Positions 43,775-52,865 of a stretch of 64,000 nucleotides of DNA are shown one piece after another. A program made the position numbers and the translations under genes. The notes beneath the pieces are model-generated. The model made no database searches and was not told where the DNA came from. It worked only from the letters and a program-made list of their open reading frames with translations. Position 1 is the first letter of the stretch, and every line of letters begins with the position of its first letter. Location of the stretch: contig CAMDUB010000010.1 of the NCBI GenBank assembly GCA_945878575.1, positions 1 to 64,000 on the forward strand, given 5' to 3'. The stretch comes from Phycisphaera mikurensis NBRC 102666. Its GTDB lineage: Bacteria > Planctomycetota > Phycisphaerae > Phycisphaerales > SM1A02.

Positions 43775-45380
43775 GAGTTTCCTGTCTTTCCGCGCGCAAT
43801 CCTGAAGCAATTCGAACGATGCGCTCCTCACAGCCGGCCTCTGCCAGTTGCTCTCGAGTGACCTCACCAGCCACACTTCCATTGCGCATCACCAGGACGC
43901 GATGCGCCAGTCCAATCAGCTCCGGTAGTTCGGAACTGATGACAATGCACGCCAATCCCTCTTGTGCGAGCGCCGCAATGATTCGGTAAATCTCCGCCTT
44001 GGCGCCGATGTCGACGCCGCGGGTTGGCTCATCAATGATCAGTACGTTGGGGCGAGTTTCCAACCAACGCGCCAGCGCAAACTTCTGTTGGTTTCCACCG
44101 GAAAGCGAGGAGATGGGCAGACCCGGACGTGCGCAGCGGATGGCAAGTTCATTGATCCATCGCGCCGTCACGGAACGCTCCGCGACCGCATCAATGCGCG
44201 CGCCGCCGAATTGTGAAAACGCATCCAGCGATGGCAGCGTCATATTGGCAATACTTGAGAGCGAGACATGGAGCCCACGACCCTTGCGGTCTTCGCTGAC
44301 GTAGGTCACGCCGTGACGCATGGCGGCACGCGGATCTTTGAATGTGCGCTCAGCACCAGCCACGCGGATCTTTCCGACCGGGCGGCGCAGGCCAACGATC
44401 GCTTCCGCCGTTTCGGTGCGCCCGCTGCCCACCAGGCCAGCGATGCCGACGATTTCACCAGGGAACACACGCACTGATACGTCGCGCGATCGATCTGCTG
44501 CACCAAACTCAATCAGCTCAATGGCTGGAGTTTCGCCCGGTTTCGCGCCTCCCTTGGGTGGATAGATCGACCCAAGCTCGCGACCAACCATTGCCTGTGC
44601 CATCGCATCTTCGGTGGCCACGGTGCCATCTTCCGATTGCAACACTCCTACAGCATTGCGCTGGAATCGTGCCACCAGTCGCCCATCGCGAAGAACGCTC
44701 ACGCGGTCCGCCACATCCACTACTTCATCAAGATGATGAGAGATGAATAGCACCGCACGACCCTCGTCACGCAAGCGACGCAACAGTTGCAGGAGCTTGC
44801 TCGCCTCGTGTTCGCCAAGGACAGCGGTTGGCTCATCAAGAATCAAGACTTGCGCTTCACTAGCAAGACACTTGGCAATCTCCACATACTGGCAGTCGGC
44901 GATGGAGAGTTCACTCACGGCGCGGTCCAGGTCCATTTCTGCGCCGAGCATCGCCAGCAGCGCTCGGGCGCGCTCGCGTTGTTGCGGCCGATCCACAGCA
45001 ATTCCTGCAAGAAATGTTGGTTCGCGTCCCAGCAACACATTCTCCGCAACGCTCAGTGTTGCAACCAGATTGAGTTCTTGATGCACCATGGAGATGCCCG
45101 CGCGAATTGCGGCGCGTGGACCGCGGAGTATGGTTGGCTCGCCGTTACGGAGTACTTCGCCTGCATTCGGCGCCAGCGCTCCGGAGAGCACCTTCATCAG
45201 CGTGCTCTTGCCCGCGCCATTTTCTCCAACAACTGCATGGATTTCGCCCGCCATGAAATCCACGGTGACCTCATCAAGGGCGCGCACGCCGGGATACTCC
45301 ACGGTGACACCGCGCACCCCCATGCGCGGCAGTGTGGCGTGTGCCGCCGCACCGACCTGCTTGACGCCTGCGAAATCCAT
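43767..45380 (-). CDS. RbsA-type ABC transporter ATPase with two nucleotide-binding domains
   Basis: A 537-residue sugar-type ATPase. The first domain has Walker A VGENGAGKSTLMKVLSG, signature LSIADCQYVEIAKCL and Walker B ILDEPTAVL. In the second the Walker A is degenerate (GLVGSGRTETAEAI), as usual for RbsA/MglA-type subunits, with signature LSGGNQQKFALARWL and Walker B IIDEPTRGVDIG. The ATG at 45380 is chosen; an in-frame GTG 21 bases upstream is an alternative. It overlaps the stop codon of a possible 24-codon leader ORF (TGATG) and the start of the permease gene. Confidence 0.92.
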   Translation of the reverse strand: MDFAGVKQVGAAAHATLPRMGVRGVTVEYPGVRALDEVTVDFMAGEIHAVVGENGAGKSTLMKVLSGALAPNAGEVLRNGEPTILRGPRAAIRAGISMVHQELNLVATLSVAENVLLGREPTFLAGIAVDRPQQRERARALLAMLGAEMDLDRAVSELSIADCQYVEIAKCLASEAQVLILDEPTAVLGEHEASKLLQLLRRLRDEGRAVLFISHHLDEVVDVADRVSVLRDGRLVARFQRNAVGVLQSEDGTVATEDAMAQAMVGRELGSIYPPKGGAKPGETPAIELIEFGAADRSRDVSVRVFPGEIVGIAGLVGSGRTETAEAIVGLRRPVGKIRVAGAERTFKDPRAAMRHGVTYVSEDRKGRGLHVSLSSIANMTLPSLDAFSQFGGARIDAVAERSVTARWINELAIRCARPGLPISSLSGGNQQKFALARWLETRPNVLIIDEPTRGVDIGAKAEIYRIIAALAQEGLACIVISSELPELIGLAHRVLVMRNGSVAGEVTREQLAEAGCEERIVRIASGLRAERQETHE

Positions 45381-45454
45381 CACGCCTTCTTGAGGAAGCA
45401 CGTCTTCAGAACAAAGGTTCCCTTGCCATCGCGCACTTCTACTTCTTCGGTCAT
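45380..45454 (-). CDS. Possible 24-residue leader ORF before the ABC ATPase gene
   Basis: A short frame starting MTEEVEVRDGKGTFVLKT, whose TGA overlaps the ATG of the ATPase gene. Acidic start and basic end (FLKKA) could belong to a real small protein or to translational coupling of the operon. No clear Shine-Dalgarno sequence precedes it, and nothing identifies a function. Confidence 0.3.
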   Translation of the reverse strand: MTEEVEVRDGKGTFVLKTCFLKKA

Positions 45455-45503
45455 GGTGTTGGGGTCCTGGTTCTCAATGGTGCGGTGCGGTGCGCTACTA
45501 CAG

Positions 45504-46160
45504 TCAGAATGTGTATCCAAACGCTTCAATTTCGCGGGCATGCCACTTGGCAACCAGCGCTTGGCTCTGCGGCGAATACAGGGCGCGGTAGTCCCCGCCA
45601 TCCTTGCGGTCGCTGGAGTTGCGGTGCGCCAACTGCACCTTGCCTTGGGCACCAATTCGATTGAGGACTTCTTCAAATCCCTGAGAAAGCGCCTCGTATT
45701 TGATCATGTAGTCAAAGCACGGCTTGCCATCAATGGAGTAAATGCCCCAATTATCCAGGCGCGAGTGATGCATGGCGCGCCACAGCGGGGAGCACATATC
45801 GCGGTCGAAATTGCTGAGATCCTTCACGCCGCGCTTCTTGTGTCGATGCGAGTACAGCGAAATCTGTCGGTCCCACGGATTGCGTTCGATGGAGAACTTG
45901 AAGTAGTCGCGGAACTTCTCGTCACCGAGCACGGAACGAACTTGGCGCGCATTGGCATGGAACCACAAACCAAACACGTTTGGAAAGTATCGACGCAAGG
46001 TGCCGCGGTGGCCGCGCACAACATCGTCACGCTCTGGCGCGCCAGCCGTCAATTCCGCCACGCTGATACCGCACAATTCGCGCAAGGCATGCAACACCGA
46101 TGTACTACCGGTTTTCTCCGTGCGTAGAAATATAAATCGATACTTGTGGGAGATCAGCAT
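45504..46160 (-). CDS. Sulfotransferase family protein
   Basis: A 218-residue member of the carbohydrate sulfotransferase-like family (Sulfotransfer_2). The PAPS 5'-phosphosulfate loop is visible as FIFLRTEKTGSTSV near the N terminus, and the 3'-phosphate-binding segment as FSIERNPWDRQISLYSHR. Such enzymes transfer sulfate to sugars, lipids or proteins; no acceptor is indicated. There is no signal peptide, so it is probably cytoplasmic or membrane-associated. The ATG at 46160 is used; an in-frame TTG four codons upstream is possible. It lies 49 bases downstream of the Cache lipoprotein gene. Confidence 0.82.
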   Translation of the reverse strand: MLISHKYRFIFLRTEKTGSTSVLHALRELCGISVAELTAGAPERDDVVRGHRGTLRRYFPNVFGLWFHANARQVRSVLGDEKFRDYFKFSIERNPWDRQISLYSHRHKKRGVKDLSNFDRDMCSPLWRAMHHSRLDNWGIYSIDGKPCFDYMIKYEALSQGFEEVLNRIGAQGKVQLAHRNSSDRKDGGDYRALYSPQSQALVAKWHAREIEAFGYTF

Positions 46161-46209
46161 GGCGCGCAGCAAGAATACCGCAATGCGTGCAAGTCACTAC
46201 GCGTTGGGC

Positions 46210-47367
46210 TCACTTCGCGCGACTTGCTCGACCCGTGTTGGTTGGCGCTCCGGTTGGCCTTCCATTGGCATCAGCGGGGGTTCCAGGCTTCCACGAGCGC
46301 ACTTCATAATCAGCGCCCAGGGTATGGAGTTCGTCGCACCATCCGTTCGCCCAATGAATCCGCAGGAATCCATCAGCAATCCACCAGCAACCCACTTTCA
46401 CTTCATCGATGGATTTCCACGCGACATGGCTCGATTGAATGGCAATGGCAAACTTCTCGCCAGTGGTCGATTGCGCTACCGGCAGCTCGTACACCCCGAT
46501 CCACGAGGCGTAACTCGCTGGGGTGCGAACCGCCTGTCCAAAGTTGCTGGGTGCCGCATCTCGCGCAACGCCAGGTCCCCAAGAGCGCTTCGCCAGTTCA
46601 CCGGTGGGCTTGCGCAAGATCACATCACGCCATCCATCGACGTAATCAATGACGATGCACCCATCAGCCATCACCCAGTGCCCGGATTCGCCGCGCGCTC
46701 CGTGCGGACCCTTCGACCAGTTGCTCACTGCGCCTCCGTCGGCCGCCAAGACAACATCGAACGTCACATTCTCATCATCAACGAGCGTCCACGAACCGGC
46801 AGCGTCCGCTGCGGCGATTGGCGCGCCGAGCACATCACTGCTGCCGGTTGGCGCAACGCCTTTTTCCTTCAGCTCAAAGTCCGCCGTGAGGATGCCCATG
46901 AACCGTCCATCCTTGGTCACTGGCACCGAGAAAGTCATCATTTCTACATCGCCGCCGCCAGCATCAAAGTACGGCTCGGACCACATCGCTTTGCCAGATT
47001 TCCGCGGCAGGGCGAACCACGCCAGCATTGGATAGTCGTAGCCATCAACAGCAAGTGTCCGATGCGCAATGGTCCCCTTGCGGCGGTACGCGTACGGAGC
47101 CAATTGTTTCCCGGCATAGGCAGGGTCAAGTGCAAACGTGGTCCCGTACGCGTCAGGGTGCTTGGCTAGGAAGCTATCAAGTACTGGATAGATGGACTCT
47201 TCAGTGAGTTGCACCGTTGCCAACGCCGATAGCTCCGCTTTGATGGAAGTCTCCAGCGCGGTTCGTTCTGTTTCAGTAGGTACCACCCACTCCGGAGTCT
47301 TGCAGCCAGCAAGCGCAAGGATCGGCAACAACGCAAACACGACGAGAGTGCATGTGGAGCGGTTCAT
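46210..47367 (-). CDS. Cache-domain lipoprotein with duplicated C-terminal module
   Basis: A 385-residue predicted lipoprotein: the signal ends in LPILALAGC. Residues 60-185 look like a Cache/PDC sensor domain (LAPYAYRRKGTIAHRTL, AMWSEPYFDAGGGDVEMMTF, FMGILTADFEL), normally found on receptors, but here no membrane helix or signalling domain follows. The C-terminal half contains two related modules of about 80 residues, each with GxWxxADG, a xxGWxD step and RSWxPG (SGHWVMADG...DGWRDV...KRSWGPG and GCWWIADG...NGWCDE...RSWKPG). It may bind a small ligand in the periplasm and present it to a partner; this is inference. Confidence 0.78.
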   Translation of the reverse strand: MNRSTCTLVVFALLPILALAGCKTPEWVVPTETERTALETSIKAELSALATVQLTEESIYPVLDSFLAKHPDAYGTTFALDPAYAGKQLAPYAYRRKGTIAHRTLAVDGYDYPMLAWFALPRKSGKAMWSEPYFDAGGGDVEMMTFSVPVTKDGRFMGILTADFELKEKGVAPTGSSDVLGAPIAAADAAGSWTLVDDENVTFDVVLAADGGAVSNWSKGPHGARGESGHWVMADGCIVIDYVDGWRDVILRKPTGELAKRSWGPGVARDAAPSNFGQAVRTPASYASWIGVYELPVAQSTTGEKFAIAIQSSHVAWKSIDEVKVGCWWIADGFLRIHWANGWCDELHTLGADYEVRSWKPGTPADANGRPTGAPTNTGRASRAK

Positions 47368-47408
47368 ATACGCCCAACTGTATCCGGCGCCAAGTTGTCA
47401 TGCGACTG

Positions 47409-49055
47409 TCACGAAGCAGTGGTCATGCTGAGCGCCACTGCCTCAGCCACTTTGATGCCATCGATACCCGCGGAAAGAATCCCCCCCGCGTAGCCCGCGC
47501 CTTCACCCGCTGGAAATAATCCCAGTGTGTTGAGGCTTTGGAAGTCATCAGCATCGCGCGTGATCCGAATGGGCGATGAGGTGCGCGACTCCACGGCGGT
47601 GAGTACGGCGTCGTGCAGGTCAAAGCCCTTGATTTGCTTGGCAAATGCAGGAATCGCCTCGCGAATCGCAGTAATTGCGTAGTCGGGCAGTGCCGTGGCA
47701 AGGTCGCAGAGATGTACCCCGGGCGTGTATGAAGGAGTCACCGTGCCCAGCACAGTGGATGGGCGCTTTGCCAAGAAGTCACCGACGAGTTGACCAGGCG
47801 CTTCATAGTTGCGGCCGCCAAGTTCATACGCTCGTGATTCCCAGAAGCGCTGGAATGCAAGGCCGGCAAGCGGATCGCCCGGGTAGTCCTCTTCCGGAGT
47901 GATACCCACCACGATGCCCGCGTTTGCATTGCGCTCGCTGCGCGAATACTGACTCATACCGTTGGTGACCACGCGGCCTTCTTCTGATGTTGCCGCCACC
48001 ACCGTACCGCCTGGGCACATGCAGAATGTGTAGACGGACCGACCGTTACGCGCGTGATGCACCATCTTGTAATCAGCAGCGCCCAAGAGCGGGTTGTCGG
48101 CGTTGCTCCCATACCTGCACTTATTGATGAGTGACTGCGGATGTTCAATGCGGAATCCGATGGAGAACGGCTTGGCCTCAATGTGCACGTGGTGGCGATG
48201 CAGCATCGCAAATGTATCGCGCGCGCTGTGTCCAATAGACAACACCAGATGATTGGTTGCGATGCGCTCGCCATTGGCGAGCACCACGCCGCATACGCGC
48301 TGTGATCGAGCACCACCATTCGCGGCTGCAATGTGTTCGAATTCAATGTCGTCGACGCGGCTTTCGAAACGAATTTCACCGCCCAGTTCAATGATCTTGG
48401 CGCGCATCCGCTCCACCATTGCCACAAGCCGAAATGTGCCGATGTGCGGTCTGCTGACAAAGAGGATTTCCTCGGGCGCGCCCGACGTAACAAACTCCCG
48501 CAGCACCTTGCGTCCGTAGTGCTTTGGATCTTTCACTTGGCTATACAGCTTGCCATCGGAGAATGTGCCGGCGCCGCCTTCACCAAACTGCGTGTTTGAT
48601 TCCGTATCCAAGATGCCTTGCCGCCACATCTTGAACGTGTCCTTGGTACGTTCGCGCACGGCCTTACCGCGTTCCAAGATCAACGGGCGAAAGCCGGACT
48701 GCGCCAGAATCAGTCCCGCGAACAGTCCTGTTGGCCCCATGCCAATCACGATTGGTCGAGGCGACTTTGCAGAAGTTGCGGTGGCGCGCGCAACAAACTT
48801 GTAATCCGTATCAGGCGTGATACCCAGCTTTGCGTTGCGCTTGGCACGCGCCAGTACGGCGTCTGGGTCACGCACTTCAACATCCACCGTATAGACAAAC
48901 AGAATGGCGTACGGCTTGCGCGCGTCAATGCCCCGTTTGTAAATTTCAAATCGCAGCAGATCTGCTGACGGGATACCAAGGCGCGCCAGAATCGCCGGAC
49001 GGAGTGCGTCGGCAGGGTGCTCAAGCGGAAGGGCCAGTTCGTTCAGTCGCAGCAT
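47409..49055 (-). CDS. FAD-dependent oxidoreductase (COG2509 family)
   Basis: A 548-residue flavoprotein. A small N-terminal domain of about 95 residues precedes the FAD-binding motif IVIGMGPTGLFAGLILAQSG; the family-specific QFGEGGAGTFSDGKLYSQ and the C-terminal LFPAGEGAGYAGGILSAGIDG follow. These belong to the COG2509 dehydrogenases, which are widespread and functionally poorly defined. Several Cys and Gly motifs in YTFCMCPGGTVVAATSE are typical. It stands alone on the minus strand with no obvious pathway partner. Confidence 0.9.
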   Translation of the reverse strand: MLRLNELALPLEHPADALRPAILARLGIPSADLLRFEIYKRGIDARKPYAILFVYTVDVEVRDPDAVLARAKRNAKLGITPDTDYKFVARATATSAKSPRPIVIGMGPTGLFAGLILAQSGFRPLILERGKAVRERTKDTFKMWRQGILDTESNTQFGEGGAGTFSDGKLYSQVKDPKHYGRKVLREFVTSGAPEEILFVSRPHIGTFRLVAMVERMRAKIIELGGEIRFESRVDDIEFEHIAAANGGARSQRVCGVVLANGERIATNHLVLSIGHSARDTFAMLHRHHVHIEAKPFSIGFRIEHPQSLINKCRYGSNADNPLLGAADYKMVHHARNGRSVYTFCMCPGGTVVAATSEEGRVVTNGMSQYSRSERNANAGIVVGITPEEDYPGDPLAGLAFQRFWESRAYELGGRNYEAPGQLVGDFLAKRPSTVLGTVTPSYTPGVHLCDLATALPDYAITAIREAIPAFAKQIKGFDLHDAVLTAVESRTSSPIRITRDADDFQSLNTLGLFPAGEGAGYAGGILSAGIDGIKVAEAVALSMTTAS

Positions 49056-49080
49056 CGATTCGTCAGCGGGTTCGCCACGC

Positions 49081-50340
49081 TCACTCTATCGTCGCAGGAC
49101 CTGCCGGGAGATGCAGCGAAATGACGAATTGGAATCCAAAGACCGGATACGCCATCCGCACCCGATACAGTTGCAGTGCGTCCAGATCTTGCCGCATCTC
49201 CCCGGCGACGCGCGTCAGCATGCGGCGATAGTTCGGTATTTCAGGCATTTCGAACGACTCTTCGCCCGGCTTGTAAATCTCCACCGTCTCAGGAACCGAG
49301 GCTCGATCGATGTCGCGCCATGCATCATTTGGGTTCGCCGCGCCGCGCATGCTTGGGGCATAGACACTCAGCAGGGGCGATTCTTCGGTGAAAGTACCTG
49401 CTGGCGCCAGCAGATCAAAGACCAGCAATTTCACCGGCGCAGTGGGCTGTGCGAACGGTCCCACCAGCGGCCGCTCCGGTCGCGCAAATCGCGATCGCCA
49501 TTCCGGCACACGCACCATGGCCAACATGTCCGTGAGTGCATGCTTGCCGAGCCCGGACTGCCGCAGGCGATACATCATTTTTCCACCGACGTTGTCTACA
49601 TCAAGAACCGCGGGCTTGTTGGTATAGAGATCCTCAAGCGACAGCGTGCTTGAAGGGACATCCACTGCGTCGGTGTGCGCATTCGCCACCGCGCCGATGG
49701 CGTCAAATGCAAAGTTCACCGGAATATCGTTTCGCAGGCGTCGCAGTGCAATGAATCCTTGCAGTACGGTGGCCGACAGCATGTCGGGGTTGTCATGACT
49801 ACGCGTCACGAACGTGGTGGAGAGCCACGTGGCGGCCTCCACGCCGCGCAGCTCACGCATCCCTTTGAAGACGCGGTAGCGGCTATCAAGTTCGAGGCGC
49901 CGCTGCATGTCCGGCTGATTGGCACAAATCGCCGCGTTGAGCGCAGCGCGCGTGCCGAATGAATCGCGGATGATCCGGCTGAACTGTTCGATCGCATCTA
50001 TCGCCGCATCCGCCGTCGTTTGCGGCGCACCCTTGGTCACCGCTGCCTCAACGATGCCGCGCAGGGTCTCAGGCCCTGGCACGCGCTGCAGCATGTCCAA
50101 CGGATTGGGGAGCGCAATGGCACCCAGGGTCCTGCTGATCAGTACTCGGCTGACGCCCAGGTGCGTGGCCAGCGCCGACGGCCTCCGCGGCGCATCCGGT
50201 ATCTCAGCGAACATCCGCCGAAGGGAGGAGGCTAACTCAGCGGCGATGCCTACTTCTGGACGGTCCGAAGCAACGCCAGTGAGCGTGGCCTCAGGGCTTG
50301 CTTTTTTGGCATTTGGGTTGATTTTTGCTGCGGATTTCAA
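49081..50340 (-). CDS. Helix-turn-helix protein of unknown function
   Basis: A 419-residue protein of no family I can name. Residues 55-80 form a likely helix-turn-helix (SALATHLGVSRVLISRTLGA), reminiscent of transcriptional regulators; the remaining 330 residues are a soluble domain with no signal peptide or membrane segment. The start is TTG at 50340, supported by GAGGT about nine bases upstream; an ATG further up is out of frame and stops after four codons. It is divergent from the dockerin-like secreted protein gene and may control it (inference). Confidence 0.68.
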   Translation of the reverse strand: MKSAAKINPNAKKASPEATLTGVASDRPEVGIAAELASSLRRMFAEIPDAPRRPSALATHLGVSRVLISRTLGAIALPNPLDMLQRVPGPETLRGIVEAAVTKGAPQTTADAAIDAIEQFSRIIRDSFGTRAALNAAICANQPDMQRRLELDSRYRVFKGMRELRGVEAATWLSTTFVTRSHDNPDMLSATVLQGFIALRRLRNDIPVNFAFDAIGAVANAHTDAVDVPSSTLSLEDLYTNKPAVLDVDNVGGKMMYRLRQSGLGKHALTDMLAMVRVPEWRSRFARPERPLVGPFAQPTAPVKLLVFDLLAPAGTFTEESPLLSVYAPSMRGAANPNDAWRDIDRASVPETVEIYKPGEESFEMPEIPNYRRMLTRVAGEMRQDLDALQLYRVRMAYPVFGFQFVISLHLPAGPATIE

Positions 50341-50477
50341 GAATCTCTTACCTCGGTTTCATGGCCGTCATCTGTGCAGTCTGCAATTGGATTGACCGGC
50401 TTGCAAGTGAAAATATTTACAACAATGGAACTTCGGTGCTTGCTCATGCCTGCTCACGGAGGCATGATTGGTCCACC

Positions 50478-52103
50478 ATGCGCTCTAGCCCCACATCTAT
50501 CGTTTTCGCGATGGCCTTCTTGGCCCTCACGCCACTCGCGTCCGCTCAATACTCCTCGGATCCCGCCACCCCGGACGCTCTTGTTACCACCGCTAATGAT
50601 GACGTGCAGACCAAGATGGCAACCGCGCCGAACGGCGACCAGTACATCTCGTACTTCTCAGGCGTTGGCTACGACGTTTACGTGATGCGCGTTGATTCGA
50701 CTGGTCAAATCGTCTGGACAACACAGGCTGAGGATCGTCCAGCTGCCCTCACTTCCACCACTGACTACGGCATGTCGAGCGATTCGTCCGGCAATGTCTA
50801 CGTTTGCTACAACTCGCTTGATCCCGTGTCGGGCTTGGCGCAGTTTCGGATGACCTCAGTCAACGCAAGCGGCGCAATCCGCTGGGCGACTCCGCTCTAC
50901 ACCGCCGCCGACACCAACTATGGCAACCTCGGCAACGGTCGATGCGTGGTCGCTTCCGATGGCTTTGTCTGGGCTGCTCACGGAGTGGGCTTTGATAGCT
51001 CGGTCACCCGCGTCAATCCAACGACCGGTGCGGTGGTCTCCACCATTTACGTCAACGAAGTCGGTGCCAAGCAGATGACTGCCGGCATGCAGCCATCCAC
51101 GGACGGCGCCGTACTGCTCTCAACCGTGCGCTACACCACCAACTTTAGTAACAAGATTCTGCGTGTTCGCAAGTTCAACGCCGACGGCACCTATGCGTGG
51201 GGCAGCGCCGCGGGATTTGCAGCAGCCAGCCAGTTCAATATCCAAACCGGTAACTTCCCCGACTTCATCTCCGACGGCGTGGGCGGTGGTTACCTGGCGT
51301 GGTACACGACCGGCTCGCTCAACTGCCGCATGCAGCATGTTGATGGCAGCACCGGCGCCATGACGTTCGGCGTTGACGGCGTATTGGTGGCTACCTCCAC
51401 CACGGCCAGTTTCGGTGGTACCACCGCCACGGTCAATCGCACCAACCCAGTGATCGTCCTTGGCGCTGACAACCGCGTGTATGCCTACTACAAGGCCGCG
51501 TCGTCTGCGATCGCCGGCATCGTCTGGTACGGCATCGGCGCGCAGTGCTTTGACTCAGCGGGAGTGGCGCAATGGGACGCCGCCAACGGCGTGATGGTTG
51601 AGGACTACTCGCCGGCATCCGCAGGCGTGGTCTACGACCGTAGTCCTGGTGCAGCGATGAAGCTCGGTACCGGCGTGGGCGTTGCCTACGTGAACTATGC
51701 GTCCGCGATGGTCGGCAACGGCATCGCTGCCCGCATGAACACGGACGGCACCGTTGCATGGAAGTCAAGCTTCGCATCGGACGCCACGCAGAAGTATCGC
51801 TTCTCCGCAAGTCCATGCGCCACTGGCAGCATCTTGGCATGGCAGGCGAACGCTGGCGGACCCAGTGACATCTTTGCGGCGCGCATCAATAGTGATGGCA
51901 CCGTTGGCAATCCTGCAGCACCAGCATGCATCGCCGACCTCAATAACGACGGCGTGGTCAACGGCGCTGACTTGGGCATCGAACTTGCAGCGTGGGGCAT
52001 CTGCTCCGGCACCCCGTGCATTGGTGACCTGAACAACGACGGCGTTGTCAACGGCGCCGATCTAGGCATCATGCTCGCCGCTTGGGGCAACTGCCCAGTC
52101 TGA
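50478..52103 (+). CDS. Secreted repeat protein with two dockerin-like C-terminal repeats
   Basis: A 541-residue exported protein with a Sec signal ending near TPLASAQ. The body alternates beta strands with DG/NG turns and W-containing blades (GQIVWTTQAEDRP, GAIRWATPLYTAADTNYG), which suggests a beta-propeller. The last 60 residues hold two near-identical dockerin-like calcium repeats, DLNNDGVVNGADLGIELAAWG and the same with GIMLAAWG, as found on many secreted planctomycete proteins. No cohesin partner is visible in the window. A terminator follows at 52148. Confidence 0.8.
   Translation: MRSSPTSIVFAMAFLALTPLASAQYSSDPATPDALVTTANDDVQTKMATAPNGDQYISYFSGVGYDVYVMRVDSTGQIVWTTQAEDRPAALTSTTDYGMSSDSSGNVYVCYNSLDPVSGLAQFRMTSVNASGAIRWATPLYTAADTNYGNLGNGRCVVASDGFVWAAHGVGFDSSVTRVNPTTGAVVSTIYVNEVGAKQMTAGMQPSTDGAVLLSTVRYTTNFSNKILRVRKFNADGTYAWGSAAGFAAASQFNIQTGNFPDFISDGVGGGYLAWYTTGSLNCRMQHVDGSTGAMTFGVDGVLVATSTTASFGGTTATVNRTNPVIVLGADNRVYAYYKAASSAIAGIVWYGIGAQCFDSAGVAQWDAANGVMVEDYSPASAGVVYDRSPGAAMKLGTGVGVAYVNYASAMVGNGIAARMNTDGTVAWKSSFASDATQKYRFSASPCATGSILAWQANAGGPSDIFAARINSDGTVGNPAAPACIADLNNDGVVNGADLGIELAAWGICSGTPCIGDLNNDGVVNGADLGIMLAAWGNCPV
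51936..52088 (+). repeat. Direct repeat encoding the dockerin-like pair
   Basis: Two copies of a roughly 66-base unit encoding DLNNDGVVNGADLGI-x-LAAWG, differing mainly at third codon positions. The synonymous differences show that the repeat is old and kept by selection on the protein. Confidence 0.75.
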
Positions 52104-52147
52104 TGTCAGCGGAGCAGTTGGCTCCAATGACCGTTGCATGAACTTTC

Positions 52148-52182
52148 ACAGCGCCCTGGCTACTGGCTAGGGCGCTGTTGTA
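52148..52182 (+). terminator. Terminator after the dockerin-like gene
   Basis: CAGCGCCCT pairs with AGGGCGCTG around an 11-base loop, followed by TTGT. It lies 45 bases past the stop and 36 bases before the next ATG. Confidence 0.65.
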
Positions 52183-52217
52183 TGCAGCCCTCACTGATTG
52201 TCGTAGCATCACCCGCT

Positions 52218-52769
52218 ATGAAATTACCTATCCGCTCGATCACTCTGTTCGCTTGTTCAATCCTCGCTGCAACCCTGTTCACCGGTTGCGCCGCTCGCAT
52301 GGTCCACAAGCTCGCCACCTCTGGCGACAAGACTGACGAGAAGACCACCCCTGAGCAAGCTTTGCGCGCTGCCAACAGCGAGCTGTATTTGGCCATCAAT
52401 ATGGTGCTCGCTGGTAATGCCGACATGATTGACAATGTCTGGTCGCAGAAGCCGGATGTCAGTGACTTTGGACCCTCGGCAGAACGGATCGTTGGATGGA
52501 AGGCTGTTGAGGCGCAGTTCAAGAAGGAAGCAGCCATGAAGATGGGCGGCACGCTCGTCTGCGAGGATCTGACCGTTACGGTCGGTGCGGACATGGGCTT
52601 CACTACCTGCATGGAAGTGGGAAGCAATCAGGTCATCGACGGCAAGCCCGTCAATCTACGATTCCGAGCCACGAATGTCTTCCGGCTCGAGAAGGGTGAG
52701 TGGAAGTTGGTGCACCACCACACGGATCCAGCGCCCGCTTTGCAGGCCAAGCCAGCAATGAAGAACTGA
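52218..52769 (+). CDS. NTF2-like (SnoaL/DUF4440-type) lipoprotein
   Basis: A 183-residue predicted lipoprotein. The signal ends in AATLFTGC, with Cys as the acylated residue. The mature part has the alpha+beta pattern of NTF2-like proteins: an N-terminal helix with NSELYLAINMVLAGNADMID, a central AERIVGWKAVEAQFKKE, and a final strand with GEWKLVHHHTDPAP, a common ending of SnoaL/DUF4440 domains. The ligand is unknown. The ATG at 52218 is used because upstream in-frame starts would precede the terminator hairpin. It is followed by a strong terminator. Confidence 0.78.
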   Translation: MKLPIRSITLFACSILAATLFTGCAARMVHKLATSGDKTDEKTTPEQALRAANSELYLAINMVLAGNADMIDNVWSQKPDVSDFGPSAERIVGWKAVEAQFKKEAAMKMGGTLVCEDLTVTVGADMGFTTCMEVGSNQVIDGKPVNLRFRATNVFRLEKGEWKLVHHHTDPAPALQAKPAMKN

Positions 52770-52795
52770 GAGCCAGCTCAGTGACAAATGAAATA

Positions 52796-52838
52796 ACGCG
52801 GGGATCGGCACGCCGCCGATCCCCGCGTTGTCTTTTTT
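52796..52838. terminator. Strong terminator between NTF2-like lipoprotein and cyclophilin
   Basis: ACGCGGGGATCGG pairs perfectly with CCGATCCCCGCGT around a 7-base loop, followed by TGTCTTTTTTC on the plus strand and TTATTTCATTT on the minus strand. It lies between converging genes and likely serves both. Confidence 0.9.
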
Positions 52839-52865
52839 CAGATGTCGCGCGTGGTGCGCGCGAAC

